This document shows, piece after piece, positions 47,029 to 58,745 of a stretch of DNA of 64,000 nt. The DNA is taken from NCBI GenBank assembly GCA_010279815.1, contig QEOQ01000344.1, forward strand, positions 729,458 to 793,457. The letters run 5' to 3'. This stretch comes from Brachionus plicatilis. Taxonomy: Eukaryota > Rotifera > Eurotatoria > Ploima > Brachionidae. Under the pieces are notes generated by a model. That model was not told the origin of the DNA and did not search any database. It worked only from the letters and a program-made list of their open reading frames with translations. Position numbers and translations under genes: made by a program. How positions within the stretch are numbered: the first letter of the stretch is position 1; every line of letters begins with the position of its first letter.

Positions 47029-47155
47029 TTTATGCGTAAATCTTGGTCTTACTTCTTTAGAAGAACGACATACGAGAGTCGATCTGATTGAGATGTTCAA
47101 GATTTAATACAGAATTGATGATTTGCATTAACTGGGTTTGATAGAAAAAAATTCC
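47029..47155 (+). pseudogene. LINE reverse transcriptase C-terminal scrap
   Basis: The frame VNLGLTSLEERHTRVDLIEM followed by FKI, then a stop and YRIDDLH, fits the conserved end of non-LTR reverse transcriptases (LGLxSLEERRxRGDLIxMYK). It is not from the jockey-like LINE of this window, whose C-terminus differs. It has two stops and is only about 40 codons long. Confidence 0.6.
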
Positions 47156-47162
47156 AAGCTGT

Positions 47163-47402
47163 TTAATTTATTATATTTAAATGGGGAAAATCTCCTACAA
47201 AGTCACTAGATTTGAGTCCTATCGAAATGATTTGGAATGAAAAGAAAGAATTTGTGAGAAAGAGAAATATTCAAAATGATGAAGAAGCAGTTAAGGAAAT
47301 TTTAGAGTTTCAAAGAAAACTTACTCCAGATAAATGCCAAGCATACATTAATCATTTAAAAAAGGTATTTTTTTTTTCAAAAAAGATAAAAAGAATAAAG
47401 TA
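47163..47402 (+). pseudogene. Tc1/mariner transposase C-terminal remnant
   Basis: Translation gives SPTKSLDLSPIEMIWNEKKE and a following helical block (EAVKEILEFQRKLTPDKCQAY). It matches the third-catalytic-residue region of Tc1 transposases (SPDLNPIExxWxxLK). The first Asp-containing motif reads SLDLSPIE. Upstream catalytic domains are absent. It is probably the parent lineage of the Tc1-type MITE at 49500, whose ends resemble the left end at 46079. Confidence 0.72.
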
Positions 47403-47766
47403 ATAATAATAAAGGTAATAAAAATCGTGTTAAAAAAATGGAGATTTGTCAAACTGCTAGTTCAAACAATGTCTTTGAAAAGCATTTTTTCATTTAATAA
47501 AATTAATTTACAAAATTTTACCATTTTTACAAGAAAAAAAGTCAAAATTTACGCAAATTTACGTAAATTTTATGTCGCTAAAATAAAAATAAACAAACAT
47601 TCGCCAGCTTAACAAGCTACTACATAGCACACACTATTTTCAGTATTTATAGCATCAAATAAAAAACCATTTTCAACTTTAATTACACATTACATTTATA
47701 ACTAATATTTTTAATAATTTTACAATTTAGTTACTTACATTCTTTATTTACACTGGCCACAGAACG

Positions 47767-49341
47767 GTTATTACTAAAACACGGACCTCCAGTTTTTAAA
47801 TGAAACACGGACCCATACTTATTTCCCCCATTAATACTATGCCATTTATCCCCCACCATTTTTCTAGTATAAAATTTTACCAGCTTTCACGCAAGACCAA
47901 AATCTAAGCTCTAGTACATTTGGTTCGTCCTTCATTTTGATTTTAAATCAAAAAATCTTTATTCAAACCTTCTTTTCTATAATTTATTAAAAAAAAAAGT
48001 AATTATCAATGCAAATAAAATAGAAAAACACTTTTTTTAAATTTTGTCTCTTTTTTTATTTTTTTTTCAAATCTAAAGTGTTTCAATAAATCAGAAGAGA
48101 AAAGTTTTATATAATATTCTAACGAGCCCAAAAAAATAATATAAAAATCTCAATAATAAAAAATTTTTCTATATTTTAAAATTTTAAATTAACAATAATT
48201 TAATAGAAATAATTGAATCATGCTAATGTAAAAGTTTTATTTTTGATCAAAAATGGGTTCGTTAATATGAACCGATAATTATTCCAATCAGATAATTTTC
48301 AAAAAATCAGAATTTGGTGTCAATCGATTTTTTCATTTAACTTTTACTCTAAATAAAGACAAAATTTAAAATAAAAGTTAATTTTTAATTTTTAATTTGA
48401 CTGCACAATTTTACAAGTTTATTTCAGAAGAAATTCGAAATTATTCTAAGAATAAAAGCAAGTTTTTGGGTTTACTCTTAGTTTAAAGTCAGGTTTCAAG
48501 GTTTATTCTAAAAAAAAATGAAATAATTTTACAACATGGCTTCGAAGTTATCATTTGGGTTTATATAGAATTAACCCAAATTTATACATTGTTCCCAGTG
48601 GAGTGATACCAATTTTCGGTAATTATTTTTATTTGTTGAAAAAAAATAAATCGTTTTTAAATAAATTAGCTAAAACATTAAGCGATTTTTCTTATCGACC
48701 GAATATTTATTAATATTCTTCCTCTATATTTTTATGTTTTTTAATAAAAAATAATAAAAATTAATTATCAATCTTTTTTGCAATCAATTTTGCAAAAAAT
48801 CTGAAGTGAAATCAAATGTAAGAAGTATTTTAGTGACATGCAAAAAAGAAAAAAAAATTTAAAAGTCATTAATTATAAAATGGAAAAAATTTAAAAAATG
48901 AAAAAAAAAATTAAATAAACAGAGTCTTAAAAAATAAATGATGTAAATGAAAAATTGAAAAAATAAATTTAGTTAATTAAAACTATCTATTTTGATTTCA
49001 AGCTTAAATGAAGGACGAACCAAATGTGCTAGAGCTAAGATTTTGGTCTTGCGTGAAAGCTGGTAAAATTTTAAACTAGAAAAATGGTGGGGGATAAATG
49101 GCATAGTCTTAATGGGGGGAGATAAGTATGGGTCCGTAGATTTGAATAAAGATTTTTTGATTTAAAATCAAAATGAAGGACGAACCAAATGTACTAGAGC
49201 TTAGATTTTGGTCTTGCGTGAAAGCTGGTAAAATTTTATACTAGAAAAATGGTGGGGGATAAATGGTATAGTATTAATGGGGGAAATAAGTACGGGTCCG
49301 TGTTTTATTTAAAAACTGGAGGTCCGTGTTTTAGCAATAAC
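47767..49341. mobile_element. 1.6-kb foldback transposon, MULE-like, 10-11 bp target duplication
   Basis: CCACAGAACGG is present at 47757-47767 and 49342-49352. The ends read GTTATTACTAAAACACGGAC and the complement of GTTATTGCTAAAACACGGAC. Inverted arms of about 210 bases hold two ACACGGACC boxes. The right arm has a partial second copy (49008-49137) with GGACGAACCAAATGTGCTAG. The inside (48000-49000) is AT-rich with no gene. Long arms and a 10-11 base duplication fit a non-autonomous Mutator-like element. Confidence 0.85.
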
Positions 49342-49499
49342 CCACAGAACGGCCGTTTTCCATTAATACTTTAGATTAAATAAAAGCAAAGACAAACTTT
49401 TTTCTTTCGAATCAAAAACATAACAGGAAATCCATTCAATAATTGAAGCTGATCATAAATTAGATTATGAAAATAAGATACAGGAAGCAGAGCTTTATA

Positions 49500-49942
49500 C
49501 AGTACTGCTACGAAAAACTTTTTTTACGTTATTTTACGTGAAATTATGTAAAAACCGTTTACGAAAATAAAACAGGATACGAAAATTTTTTTTTTGTCTT
49601 TTGTTTATTGTTTATAATTAACTTTTTAAGAATTTGTACAAAATTTACTTTTTTTTACTAAAAATTACCACTACTAAATAAAATTTCACGTAAAATTACG
49701 CGAAAAAAAGTAATTTCTTATTTTTCGAATTCAAGTCTAAAAAATTTTAAAAAAGTCAAAAAATTTCAAAATTCTCAAAAAAATAGTATTTTTTGGAATT
49801 TTTACTTTTTACAAAAATTTACGTAATTTCCGGTGATTTTACGTGAAATTACGTAAAATCCGGTAAATTTATTTTTATTTTTTGGTAATTTTACGTAATT
49901 TCACGTAAAATTACGTAAAAAAAGTTTTTCGTAGCAGTACTG
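49500..49942. mobile_element. Tc1/mariner-type MITE, 443 bp
   Basis: Ends CAGTACTGCTACGAAAAACT and its complement AGTTTTTCGTAGCAGTACTG are perfect, with TA on both sides (49498-49499, 49943-49944). TTTACGTAA and TTTCACGTAAA motifs recur inside. No transposase. The left end resembles CAGTGCTGCTACGA at 46079. Confidence 0.88.
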
Positions 49943-49944
49943 TA

Positions 49945-51668
49945 AGTATATGCGAGTAACGAGTCGTTATTTCCGTGGTTTGCTATTTTTTGCTAAAATT
50001 GCTAAAAACCCTAGTTTTATAACAAGCACTGTAAAATTTATAATTTGAATTTTTGAATTATCTTAACCTGAATTATTTAAATTAGTGTGTGTTTTTGTTT
50101 ATTAAATTAGAGATCAATTATTTTGATGTTAATTTGATAATGAAGCATTTTTAGACATATCATGACTGGTATGTTTTGTATTTATTTCTTAAAAATTAAT
50201 ATGAAAAATTAAGAAAAAATTTTGCGAATAAAAATAATTTTTTGTGTTATTTTTAGATTTTAAATTTTAAACTCCTTTATTCGATTATATGTATGGGATT
50301 TAGCTTTTTTTCAAACATTGAATAATACGAATCATAGGATTAGTTTTAAAAATATTTATTAATAAAAAATTAGTTTTTTTTTAAGATTTTTCAAAAATGT
50401 TTTTTTATGTTGAAAATAATTATTCTTTAAATTACAACTTTATTCTATTAAAAAAAATTATCGAAAGAAAATCTGCTAGAAATTTGTATAAGCCAGCTTT
50501 AAAATTGGAACCGGTCTACTAGCCCCTCGTAAAGTCTACTCAAAATTATAGTTATTTTGAACAAAACTCAGTGCTAATTCAGGAACAATCAGGTTTCAGA
50601 AGAATCAACCAACCGCTCATATTTTTTTCTTTTTTAATCAAAAAATTTTAGAATCATTTAATAGAAAGAAAAAAAAGGAGAAATTTTTTTTTTTAACAGT
50701 TTTTGAGGCTATTTAATTGAATTTTTTATTTAACTTTTACACTTAGAATAAAGACAAAAATTAGAATAAAGGTTAATTTTAAATTTTTTAAATTTCGAAT
50801 TTAGCTCCACAATTTTTCATTTTTTTTCCCAAATATTGAAATTATTCCAAGAGTAGAGTAGTCAAGAGTTTACGGTAATACTTTCTTTCTATTATCTTCT
50901 TATTATCAACGACATGGCTTAAGTAGTTGATAAAATAAGCCATGTCATTAATGGTTCAAGTTCTGAAACTTAAAAATTTTATATAATCTTGTCTTGTCTT
51001 TTTAATAAATATTGTCTTTTTTTATTTTTTTAATACTTGTGTATGCATAACTTTTAGAATTTACTATAAAAAAATAGTCTTGATTTGATTTACAAGATTT
51101 TCTTAAAGCAAATTCAAATGAAAAATATTTAGAATTTATAAAAAAATTTTAAATTTATTATTAAAATATCTAATAAAAATTCAATTTTCTTTCAAAATTG
51201 CATTCGATTTAGAGTGCGTAAATTTTTTCGAAAATTAAATTAAAAAAAAACAAAAAGTTTTCTAATCCAAACTCAAGTTATGACTTTGCTTTATTTTCAA
51301 AATAAAGTTTTTAAGAAAATTTCAAAAATGAATTGACACTTTTTATTCATTTAAGTCAAATATTGAAAAACTTAATAAAACTTAACTAGCATCATAATTT
51401 TTGTGTATTTTTTTGATATTCATCAAAAGCTAAATTTTAGCAAAAAACAATCAATTTTTTCTAATCACACTCAGTTTTTAGTTTTTTATCTTAATTGAAC
51501 CTTTCCAAAAATTCAAATTGTAGTTATGATTATTTATTTTTAAATATTTATTAAAATATTATGAGAATATTTTAAATCTGAAAGCTTTATTAAATTAAAA
51601 TTTATAAAAATTATTTCCATTAAATTTAATATTTATGTATAACTTTAAAAAAAAATATTACAGAAAAG
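49945..51668. other. Gene-free AT-rich stretch
   Basis: Apart from the short reverse transcriptase fragment at 50528-50700 and the 3' flank of EGF gene 3, nothing is recognised. Confidence 0.5.
50528..50700 (+). pseudogene. Internal fragment of the jockey-like LINE reverse transcriptase
   Basis: Aligns with 44258-44410 of the full LINE: TTTTGAACAAAACTCAGTGC, TCAGGAACAATCAGGTTT and GAATCATTTAATAGAAAGAA correspond to the EQNSLLIQEQSGFR and ESFNRKK parts. Frame lost. It has neither 5' nor 3' ends of the element. Confidence 0.82.
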
Positions 51669-52232
51669 TTATAATTCACTTTCACAATTTTCTCCAGTAA
51701 ATCCGGTCTGGCATAGACATGTAAATTGGTCATCAATTTGTAAACAAGCTAATGTATTCTTCTCATTGCATGGGTTATTGTTGGAATCACATTTCTTTGT
51801 GTTACAAGTTCTTCCGTGGTAATCAGGTGGACAATTGCATTTTCCATCGTATTCCTCAGTTTGGTCGCAAGTCGCTCCATTTTTACATGGATTTAATTCA
51901 CAAAATTTGTTTTTAATTTGGCAAAATGTTCCAGTATAAGGTAATGGACAATTGCAAACGATCGCACCAGCATCTGTAGTTAAACAGTATCCATTATTTT
52001 TGCATGTTTTGTTAAACATGCATTTAGTTGGAATTTCGCACAAAACCCCTGTAAATCCTTCAGCACAATCGCAATAAGTAATATAAAGATCTGGATCTGG
52101 TCTAACACAAACTCCACCGTTTAAACAAGGCGATGCACTGCATAAAAATGGATTTGATTCTCTTTTTACAACAGACATGCATCCAGCATTATAATTCAAA
52201 ATAAATGCTAAAAATAAATATAAGATTTTCAT
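51669..52232 (-). CDS. Secreted multi-EGF protein 3
   Basis: Single exon, 187 residues. The start MKILYLFLAFILNYNAGCMS is a signal peptide, followed by a basic KRES stretch. Four EGF-like repeats follow: FLCSASPCLNGGVC, TKCMFNKTCKNNGYC, KFCELNPCKNGATC and KKCDSNNNPC. Over 100 bases of unit three (about 51824-51932) are identical to the gene at 56489, so they are recently duplicated or converted. No linker and no membrane anchor. A TATA-like ATTATAAATTTGGG lies at 52311-52324, about 80 bases upstream. Confidence 0.9.
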   Translation of the reverse strand: MKILYLFLAFILNYNAGCMSVVKRESNPFLCSASPCLNGGVCVRPDPDLYITYCDCAEGFTGVLCEIPTKCMFNKTCKNNGYCLTTDAGAIVCNCPLPYTGTFCQIKNKFCELNPCKNGATCDQTEEYDGKCNCPPDYHGRTCNTKKCDSNNNPCNEKNTLACLQIDDQFTCLCQTGFTGENCESEL

Positions 52233-53825
52233 TGTTCTTTAAAAAAACTATATATTTTATTAATTAAATGCCTTTTTTAAAAATTTCGTTAAAATGTTGT
52301 ATTGAAAAACCCAAATTTATAATGATTTTTAACTAGTATTCTATTTATGATGTAAATAGTGTTCAAAATCTAAATATTTAATGTTTTTTACCTTTTTAAA
52401 TTTTATTTGACACCATAAATAAATCTAAAAAAAAAAACCTAAAGATTTTTTTCAATATTTCAGGTAAATATATTGTATTCAAAATTTTATCAATAATTTA
52501 TTTAGTTAAAAATATTATCGTAAATGTCTCGATGAATTATCGTTGGGAGGATTGTTTTTTCTTTTTTTTTTACTAATTGGTAAATTTGACTTTTTTGTTT
52601 ATTTTCAATATTTATAATTTTTTATTAACAAAAAATTGAAAAATTGAAATTTATTGAATCCATTTTATAAATTAATAAGTTATTGGAATAGTGATATGAC
52701 AAATTTTTTAAAGGAAAGAGTTTAATTTTCTTTTAATATTTTTATTTAGTAAAGAATCAAAAAATAATAATAACTGTTTGATTAATGTTAAAACAAAAAT
52801 CAACAAATTTAAAGAATAATTCATTATTAATGCATGTGTAATATTTAGATGACCTATCACTAAAATGATGATGGTATAAGATAGAAAAAAAATCTTAAGT
52901 TTAGGTTTTATAGCATTTTGAAGACTTTTTTAATGAATTACTCTTTATTTATTATATATCTAAAAACAATTTACAAGATTGTATGGTTTCTAATTCTGAA
53001 AACATATTTTGAAATATTTTTCCTAGAAAATATATCTCAAATGATTCGAATTAGCAGTGAAATGTGTAAGCCTGGAAAATTAAAATTGGGGCTAAAACTA
53101 AAGTAATAAGTTTTAGGTCCACTGCTTTTTCTTATTATTGTGCATGGTTTACCATTTTTATTCAAATATTTGAAAATCAAAATATTATTAGATGATAAAA
53201 CACTAAGTTACTCTTGAAAAGATCTTTAAAGTGTTTTGTTGATTTTACAATTTTAGAAAATTTTAATAAATTGTGTAATTTTTATAAAATAGATATAAAC
53301 TGGTCTAAGCATTAAAATTTTTAGATTAAAAAAATATTTGAAGCAGATAATTTTAATTAAATAAAATTCAAATATTAGTTTCAGCGTAGAATCACTTCCT
53401 TTTTAGATGTTTTTTTTTACAAATAGCTTTGCCTAAAATCTAAAAGAAAATTTAAATTATTAACAATTTTTTAATGAATTGAATTTATTTAAATGAAGAG
53501 TTGATCAATTTCTTGAGCAATTTACTCCAAGTTGTTGATTAACCTTGAAATTTAAATAATTAATTTCTAAAAAAAATATTTACTTAATTTTACCTGATTT
53601 CAGATATTTGAAAAAGAATCTTTATTGAAATTAATTGTTGTTGAATAAAATATTTGAAATTGACTAAAAATTTATTTTTAGAAAACAAAAAAAAAGGCAA
53701 ATAAAAGACCTGAATTAAAAACAATTCTATTTTTATAGAAACGCAGTACCATTGGCTGCAAAGTTTTTATTATAAATTCCAAAAAAATCGAATTTAAGGT
53801 CTGATAATAACTTAAGAAGGAAACA

Positions 53826-54040
53826 TATAATTCGGCAATCTCTGCAAAACTCTGTTTATCTTCAAAGCACTAGATTTATTTGGAATATCATTAGAATTAA
53901 ATTGCAGAGACTAAATTTGGATGGTAAAAAGTTTGTGTCAGCTAATACACTTTGCAGAACAATTTTTAAACTCATAGTAAAAAAGTTATTTATTTTAAAA
54001 AATTTTTATTTTTGTTCATTGTTCCAAAATTCACAATGCC
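53826..54040. mobile_element. Half of a MULE-like foldback MITE (right end only)
   Basis: The right end (CCAAAATTCACAATGCC) and the inner AAAAAGTTATTTATTTT and CTGCAAA motifs match the 38831 family. The left end could not be found. A broken, older copy. Confidence 0.45.
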
Positions 54041-54551
54041 ATTTCAGTTTTTCTTCCAGTTCATCTTAGCCTGATGTAATTGATATCCAAAAAATTTGAT
54101 AAAAATTCGTAATTAGCACACATTCCTTATCCTTTGAGAATTCCAAAAAAGTTCTTTTTGGAATGCCTCCAGTCTGTACAAGTCCATTTTTTAATCAATT
54201 AATTTTAGGAAAATATTCGTGAAATTCGATCTATCTTGGCCAGATTTTTCAAGTATGAAGTCAGTCTGAATAAAAAATTAATTTCTTTGATTTTTTTAAT
54301 GTAACCGTGACTTAGAGTTTAAGGGCATTTATGAAACACAGATTTTGGCTTGAATAAAAAATCAAGACCTAAATGAATTTTAAGTTAACATAATAGGATT
54401 TAATAAATTTGAGGGCTAATCAGCAGCGTAGTGTAATGAAATTTCGATAAATTGAATATTCAATTTTGTTAAAAATAAAATTAAGTTAAAAAATTTTTTT
54501 TTGACCTGGATGGGCTCAAAGGTTTCATTAATTTGCCAAAGTATACTATGA

Positions 54552-55060
54552 ATATATTTATTTATTTAATTCAAATTAACCTCCATTAGGAGAAGTAAAA
54601 TAAAAATAAAAAGAAAGTAAAATTAAATACAGATAAAAGTAAAAAAAGAAAAAGATACAGTTATTTATAGAAACATCCCTGGACCAGAAGGAGGGAACTG
54701 ACTTAATTTGGTTTTATTAATTCATTTAGAAGTATTTGAAAAGATTTGAATCTTAAGTTATTCAAACAAAGCTCAATAGAGTCCGAGATTCCGTCACGTA
54801 AGTAAAAATGACGCTTAAGATCCAATTTAAGCTGACCAATACTATTTAGTATTGTATCGAGGTTTTTATTAGTGAACTGCATCAAACGCTTGAGATCATT
54901 ACCAAAGGAGAGGGCAGAACAAATTTTGTTCATTGAAATGTTATTACATAAGTATTTAAATATTTGTGAAGATAAGTGGTTAAATCCAACTGAACTGATA
55001 AAGGACATCTTAGAAAAAAGATAAAGTTGTTCAATCTTAAAGAGTCTAAGAACTTTATTT
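54552..55060 (-). mobile_element. 3' end of the second LINE-like family, copy 2
   Basis: The minus strand encodes a 101-residue C-terminal block (54703-55008) starting MSFISSVGFNHLSSQIFKYL and containing RDGISDSIELCLNNLRFK and LLNELIKPN. It ends in TACTTCTCCTAATGGAGGTT and AAATAAATAAATATAT. It is homologous to the copy at 28840-29385 in protein block, small hairpin and tail. The upstream reverse transcriptase is lost. Confidence 0.68.
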
Positions 55061-56488
55061 ATTTTTCTTATTAATTGGTGTAATTCTAATAAAATTGTGG
55101 TAAAAAATGAAATTTTGGTGTAATTTATTCAATATTTTGGGTTTATAATAAATATAATAAAAAGTCTCAAATCTGGGAAAAACGAAGGGTGGTATTTGGT
55201 CTGATAATTAATTCTTCAAAAACCACGGATAATTAAAATTATTCTATTGAATCGTGATTTACAGAGTGATTTTCTATTTTCTAAGATAAAAATTAATATG
55301 CGATATAAAGATTTATTAAATTAAGATTTTAACCAACAAATATATAAAATATATCACAGCTTTGTCTACGCATATTTTTTTGGAGGCAACTTGAAGTTCA
55401 TGGTCATGATCAAATGATCAAAACTTAATTCATTAAAATCTTAATAAAAATGATGAAATTTGCTTTTTTAATTTTTTTAAACTAAACATAAGATGTTTAC
55501 TATTTTAATTTTTAAAAAAAAAGCTTTTTTTTTCTAATTGACCTTTAATTGATTCTTCTAAAATCTTTATTTGAAAACTTTAAAGACAAATTTAAAATCG
55601 ACATTAAGGTATCCAAATTATGACTTTAAATGATATTTTTATATTAATTAGAATATATTACGACGAAACAAAGTAAAATTTTGTATTGCAAAATTTCAAA
55701 ATATTGATTAAGAAGTTTATTTTTACTTCAGATAAAAATTCATATAATTTTCTATTTAATTAAAGATTTAACAATTTATGTTTAATAAAGTTTAGTCATT
55801 TTTTATTAAAAAATTGATTAATAATACTTTTTTATTAAACTCAAAAACTAAAAATTTTAATTTGAAATATAGATTTGATCATGAACTTCAATTTGCCTTT
55901 TTTGCAAACCCCGCTATAATAATGAAATTTCCAATTATAAAACAGCTAAATTTATTCAATATTCATTTTCAGAGTTCAATCTCATACAATATTTCAAATA
56001 AATAGATATTATTTTATGTAGAATTTAGCACAAAAAGTGAATAGGCACCATTTATTTAGAATATTGCAGAAAATAAAAACAATTGGAACATTTTATTTAA
56101 TTAAAATTATGAGTTAACATTTTTATATTAAATGATTGATTTTTTAAATAGAAAAAAGATTTTTTTTTAATTTTTAATCTATCACCCTAGAAAATAAATA
56201 TTCAGTTTTAAGACTGACGACTTATTTTTCCATTTCATAGCACTAATCTATGAAAAATTGACATAAATTTTGCCTTATTTTGCTTATTTTGGCTTGTATC
56301 TAAATCTTAATTTCTACTCTATTTTATAAAACTTTTTTATTTTTCTCTTAATTTTACTATTTTTCCTATGAGACTTGAATTAATAAATAAAAAATAAATT
56401 AACATTTTATTAAATATTTTTTGCTAGATATTTTTATTGTTTATTTTGGAAATGTTTTTTTGAAAAGAACCATTGTTAAAAAGAAAAA

Positions 56489-57259
56489 TTAAATAAATAT
56501 TTCACAAAAATCTCCACTATATCCTGGTCTGCATAAACATATTGTTTTATCATCAGTTTGTAAACAAGTTAATGCATTCTTGCAAGGATTTTTGTCAGTA
56601 TCACATGGCTTTGTGTCACAAGTTCTTCCTTGGTAACCAGGTGGACAATTGCATTTTCCATCGTATTCCTCAGTTTGGTCGCAAGTCGCTCCATTTTTAC
56701 ATGGATTTAATTCACAAAATTTGTTTTTAATTTGGCAAAATGTTCCATTGTAAGGTAACGGACAATTACAAGTGATTGAACCAGCATCTGTGTAATAACA
56801 AATACCATTATTTCTACAAATATTCATATCAGAAGGACACATCTTTAGTTGAGATGATTTAGTAGTTGTACCTGTTGTTGTTCTAATTGTAGTCTCAGTT
56901 GCTGTTCCACTGGTTGATTCAGTGGTAGATTCTTTGTCTTCACAAAAAATTCCAAAATAACCTTGGACACATTGACAATAAGCCATGTTTCCAGATAGCT
57001 GCATACAACTGCCTCCATTTCTACATAACCCGGTATCACAAATGCTGCTTGTAGTTGTGGTGGTCGGGATTGTTGTTGTTACTTGAGGAGCATTATTACA
57101 CTTTTCACCAGTAAATCCGTTTATACAAACACAATATGCCAAATCTTTACTGATTTGGATACATTTACCACCATTTTGACAATCTGAGTCATCATTACAA
57201 GTAAATGCCGAATTCTGACCAAATGACCATATAAGAGAAAAAAATATTAAAATCATCAT
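56489..57259 (-). CDS. Secreted multi-EGF protein 4 with short Thr/Ser linker
   Basis: Single exon, 256 residues. The start is MMILIFFSLIWSFGQNSA, a signal peptide. Two EGF repeats (TCNDDSDCQNGGKC, SICDTGLCRNGGSC) are separated and followed by Thr-rich spacers (TTTIPTTTTTS and about 28 residues of Thr/Ser/Glu). Three more EGF units (NICRNNGICYYTDAGS, KFCELNPCKNGATC, KPCDTDKNPC) end the protein. A promoter block shared with two other family genes lies about 55 bases upstream. The first EGF also exists as an inverted fragment at 58163-58312. The 3' flank is homologous to that of the gene at 61798. Confidence 0.9.
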   Translation of the reverse strand: MMILIFFSLIWSFGQNSAFTCNDDSDCQNGGKCIQISKDLAYCVCINGFTGEKCNNAPQVTTTIPTTTTTSSICDTGLCRNGGSCMQLSGNMAYCQCVQGYFGIFCEDKESTTESTSGTATETTIRTTTGTTTKSSQLKMCPSDMNICRNNGICYYTDAGSITCNCPLPYNGTFCQIKNKFCELNPCKNGATCDQTEEYDGKCNCPPGYQGRTCDTKPCDTDKNPCKNALTCLQTDDKTICLCRPGYSGDFCEIFI

Positions 57260-57310
57260 TTTTTAAAGAATAAATAGAAATAACAAAAACTCTTGAAAAT
57301 TATTTACTTA

Positions 57311-57349
57311 GATTTATACTTAGCCTAATAGATATCAAATTGCATACTT
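57311..57349 (-). promoter_or_regulatory. Shared EGF-family promoter block with TATA box
   Basis: On the minus strand it reads AAGTATGCAATTTGATATC, a variable 12-base spacer, then AGTATAAATC. The TATAAAT ends about 53 bases before the ATG of the gene at 56489-57259. The same block stands before the genes at 59823 and 61798. Confidence 0.72.
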
Positions 57350-58162
57350 TTCTTTAAAAACGATCACATCTTAATTCAAAACCTCTATTATTTTTTTAAA
57401 TTTTATTTTATTTTTTGAAGTGATTTTAGCCAAAAAAAATAAAAGGTAGTTGTTTCAGTGAAATTTTTGAATATTTGAAATTCAAAACTGTTTAAATTAT
57501 TTTAAGATAAAATATTTTAAAAGATTAGTTTAAGGTATAGTTTAACAGATTAAATTAATAAAGAACTAAAAAATTTATTTTAAGATTTTCATTCTCAAAA
57601 TTTCATCAATAATTATTTAAAACCTACAGAATAGAAATATCAAATACATTATAATTTCTAATTAAATAAGATTTTTTTTATAAAGCATCTATTAGAATCT
57701 TCCGTCTTCCATTTAAAATGATTAAATTATATAATTTAATAACAAATAATCTGATTGATTAAATTTTAAAATTTTAAATGAAAATAATTGATTTTTTTTT
57801 ATTCAATAAGCTTTTTGACTATATGACCTTCTTTTATTATCTTTTATCTAGATTTATGACTGTAATAAAATTTAAATAATTAAAAAATATATAAAAATAT
57901 TTAAAATAATAATTTTATGAAAATGCCTAAGTTTTAAAGTTATCAGTTTTGATAATCTTTTTGTTGATAATCACTCCAGTGACTAATAATGAACCGGTTT
58001 AATCCATATTTAAAATTTATTTAATAAAAAATCCTTTATGGAGAACTTACACCTAGAGTTTGCTGAATAAATTTATTGATTTCAAAAATTACGCAGGATT
58101 TTGCAATGATAAAAAAAATTAAATATAAAAGAAAATTATTTTTTAAAAAAAATTTCGAATCA

Positions 58163-58312
58163 GAATTCGGCATTTACTTGTAATGATGACTCAGATTGTC
58201 AAAATGGAGGTAAATGTATCCAAATCAGTAAAGATTTGGCATATTGTGTTTGTATAAACGGATTTACTGGTGAAAAGTGTAATAATGCTCCTCAAGTAAC
58301 AACAACAGTCCC
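58163..58312 (+). pseudogene. Inverted fragment of EGF gene 4 (first EGF unit)
   Basis: It encodes AFTCNDDSDCQNGGKCIQ, SKDLAYCVCINGFTGEKC and NNAPQVTTT, almost base for base as in 57065-57200 but on the other strand. No signal peptide and no later EGF units follow; the frame runs into unrelated sequence. It marks an inverted duplication about 1 kb from its source. Confidence 0.9.
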
Positions 58313-58575
58313 AAGCATAATTGGCCAAGTCTTTAATTTATTTTACGAAATAAAAGACAATATTTATAGAGGGTCCAAAAAACCCTTCCAAGGGTTTAAC
58401 TTCCTTTTTTTTAAGCGTGAAAATAAAATTATTTTGTAATCAAAATTAATTATTTATAATATTTTTTAATTTTAATTTTGATGGAAAAAAATTTTTCAAA
58501 AAAGATTCAATTTTTGGAACAATAAGCAAAAGAAGTACCAAAAAGGGTCGAAAAAACCCCTCCGATTTTAGAGTG

Positions 58576-58745
58576 TTAATTTCTTACACCAAACGATTTA
58601 TGTAAGCAAAAAACTTGCCTTTGGCCCAAAGAATATAGCATTTTTCTAAGCTTAATATTAAAGATGATATTTTTCTCTGAAAATTAATCGTATACAAATG
58701 GAACATTTAACTTATAATAAAGTTAAAAGCTTAAATTACATATTA
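58576..58745 (+). repeat. Dispersed 165-bp repeat, copy 1
   Basis: Starts TTCTTACACCAAACGATTTA and includes CTTGCCTTTGGCCCAAAGAA. The same sequence with about a dozen changes is at 63308-63467 in the same direction. Not coding. Identity unknown; possibly a SINE or part of a larger element. Confidence 0.8.

Larger units (their letters stand above)
45670..47756. other. Transposon graveyard between the LINE and the 1.6-kb foldback element
   Basis: No host gene. A Tc1-type left end (CAGTGCTGCTACGA preceded by TA, at 46077-46092) is followed by DNA full of TTTACGTAA motifs, then a reverse transcriptase scrap and a transposase tail (listed separately). The matching right end was not found. Confidence 0.5.
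52233..56488. other. Gene-free region between EGF genes 3 and 4
   Basis: About 4.2 kb of AT-rich DNA. It contains a half MITE (53826-54040) and a LINE-type fragment (54552-55060). Short frames such as 52918-53106 and 55814-56005 are Phe/Ile/Lys-rich chance frames. The last 90 bases are the 3' flank of EGF gene 4. Confidence 0.5.
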
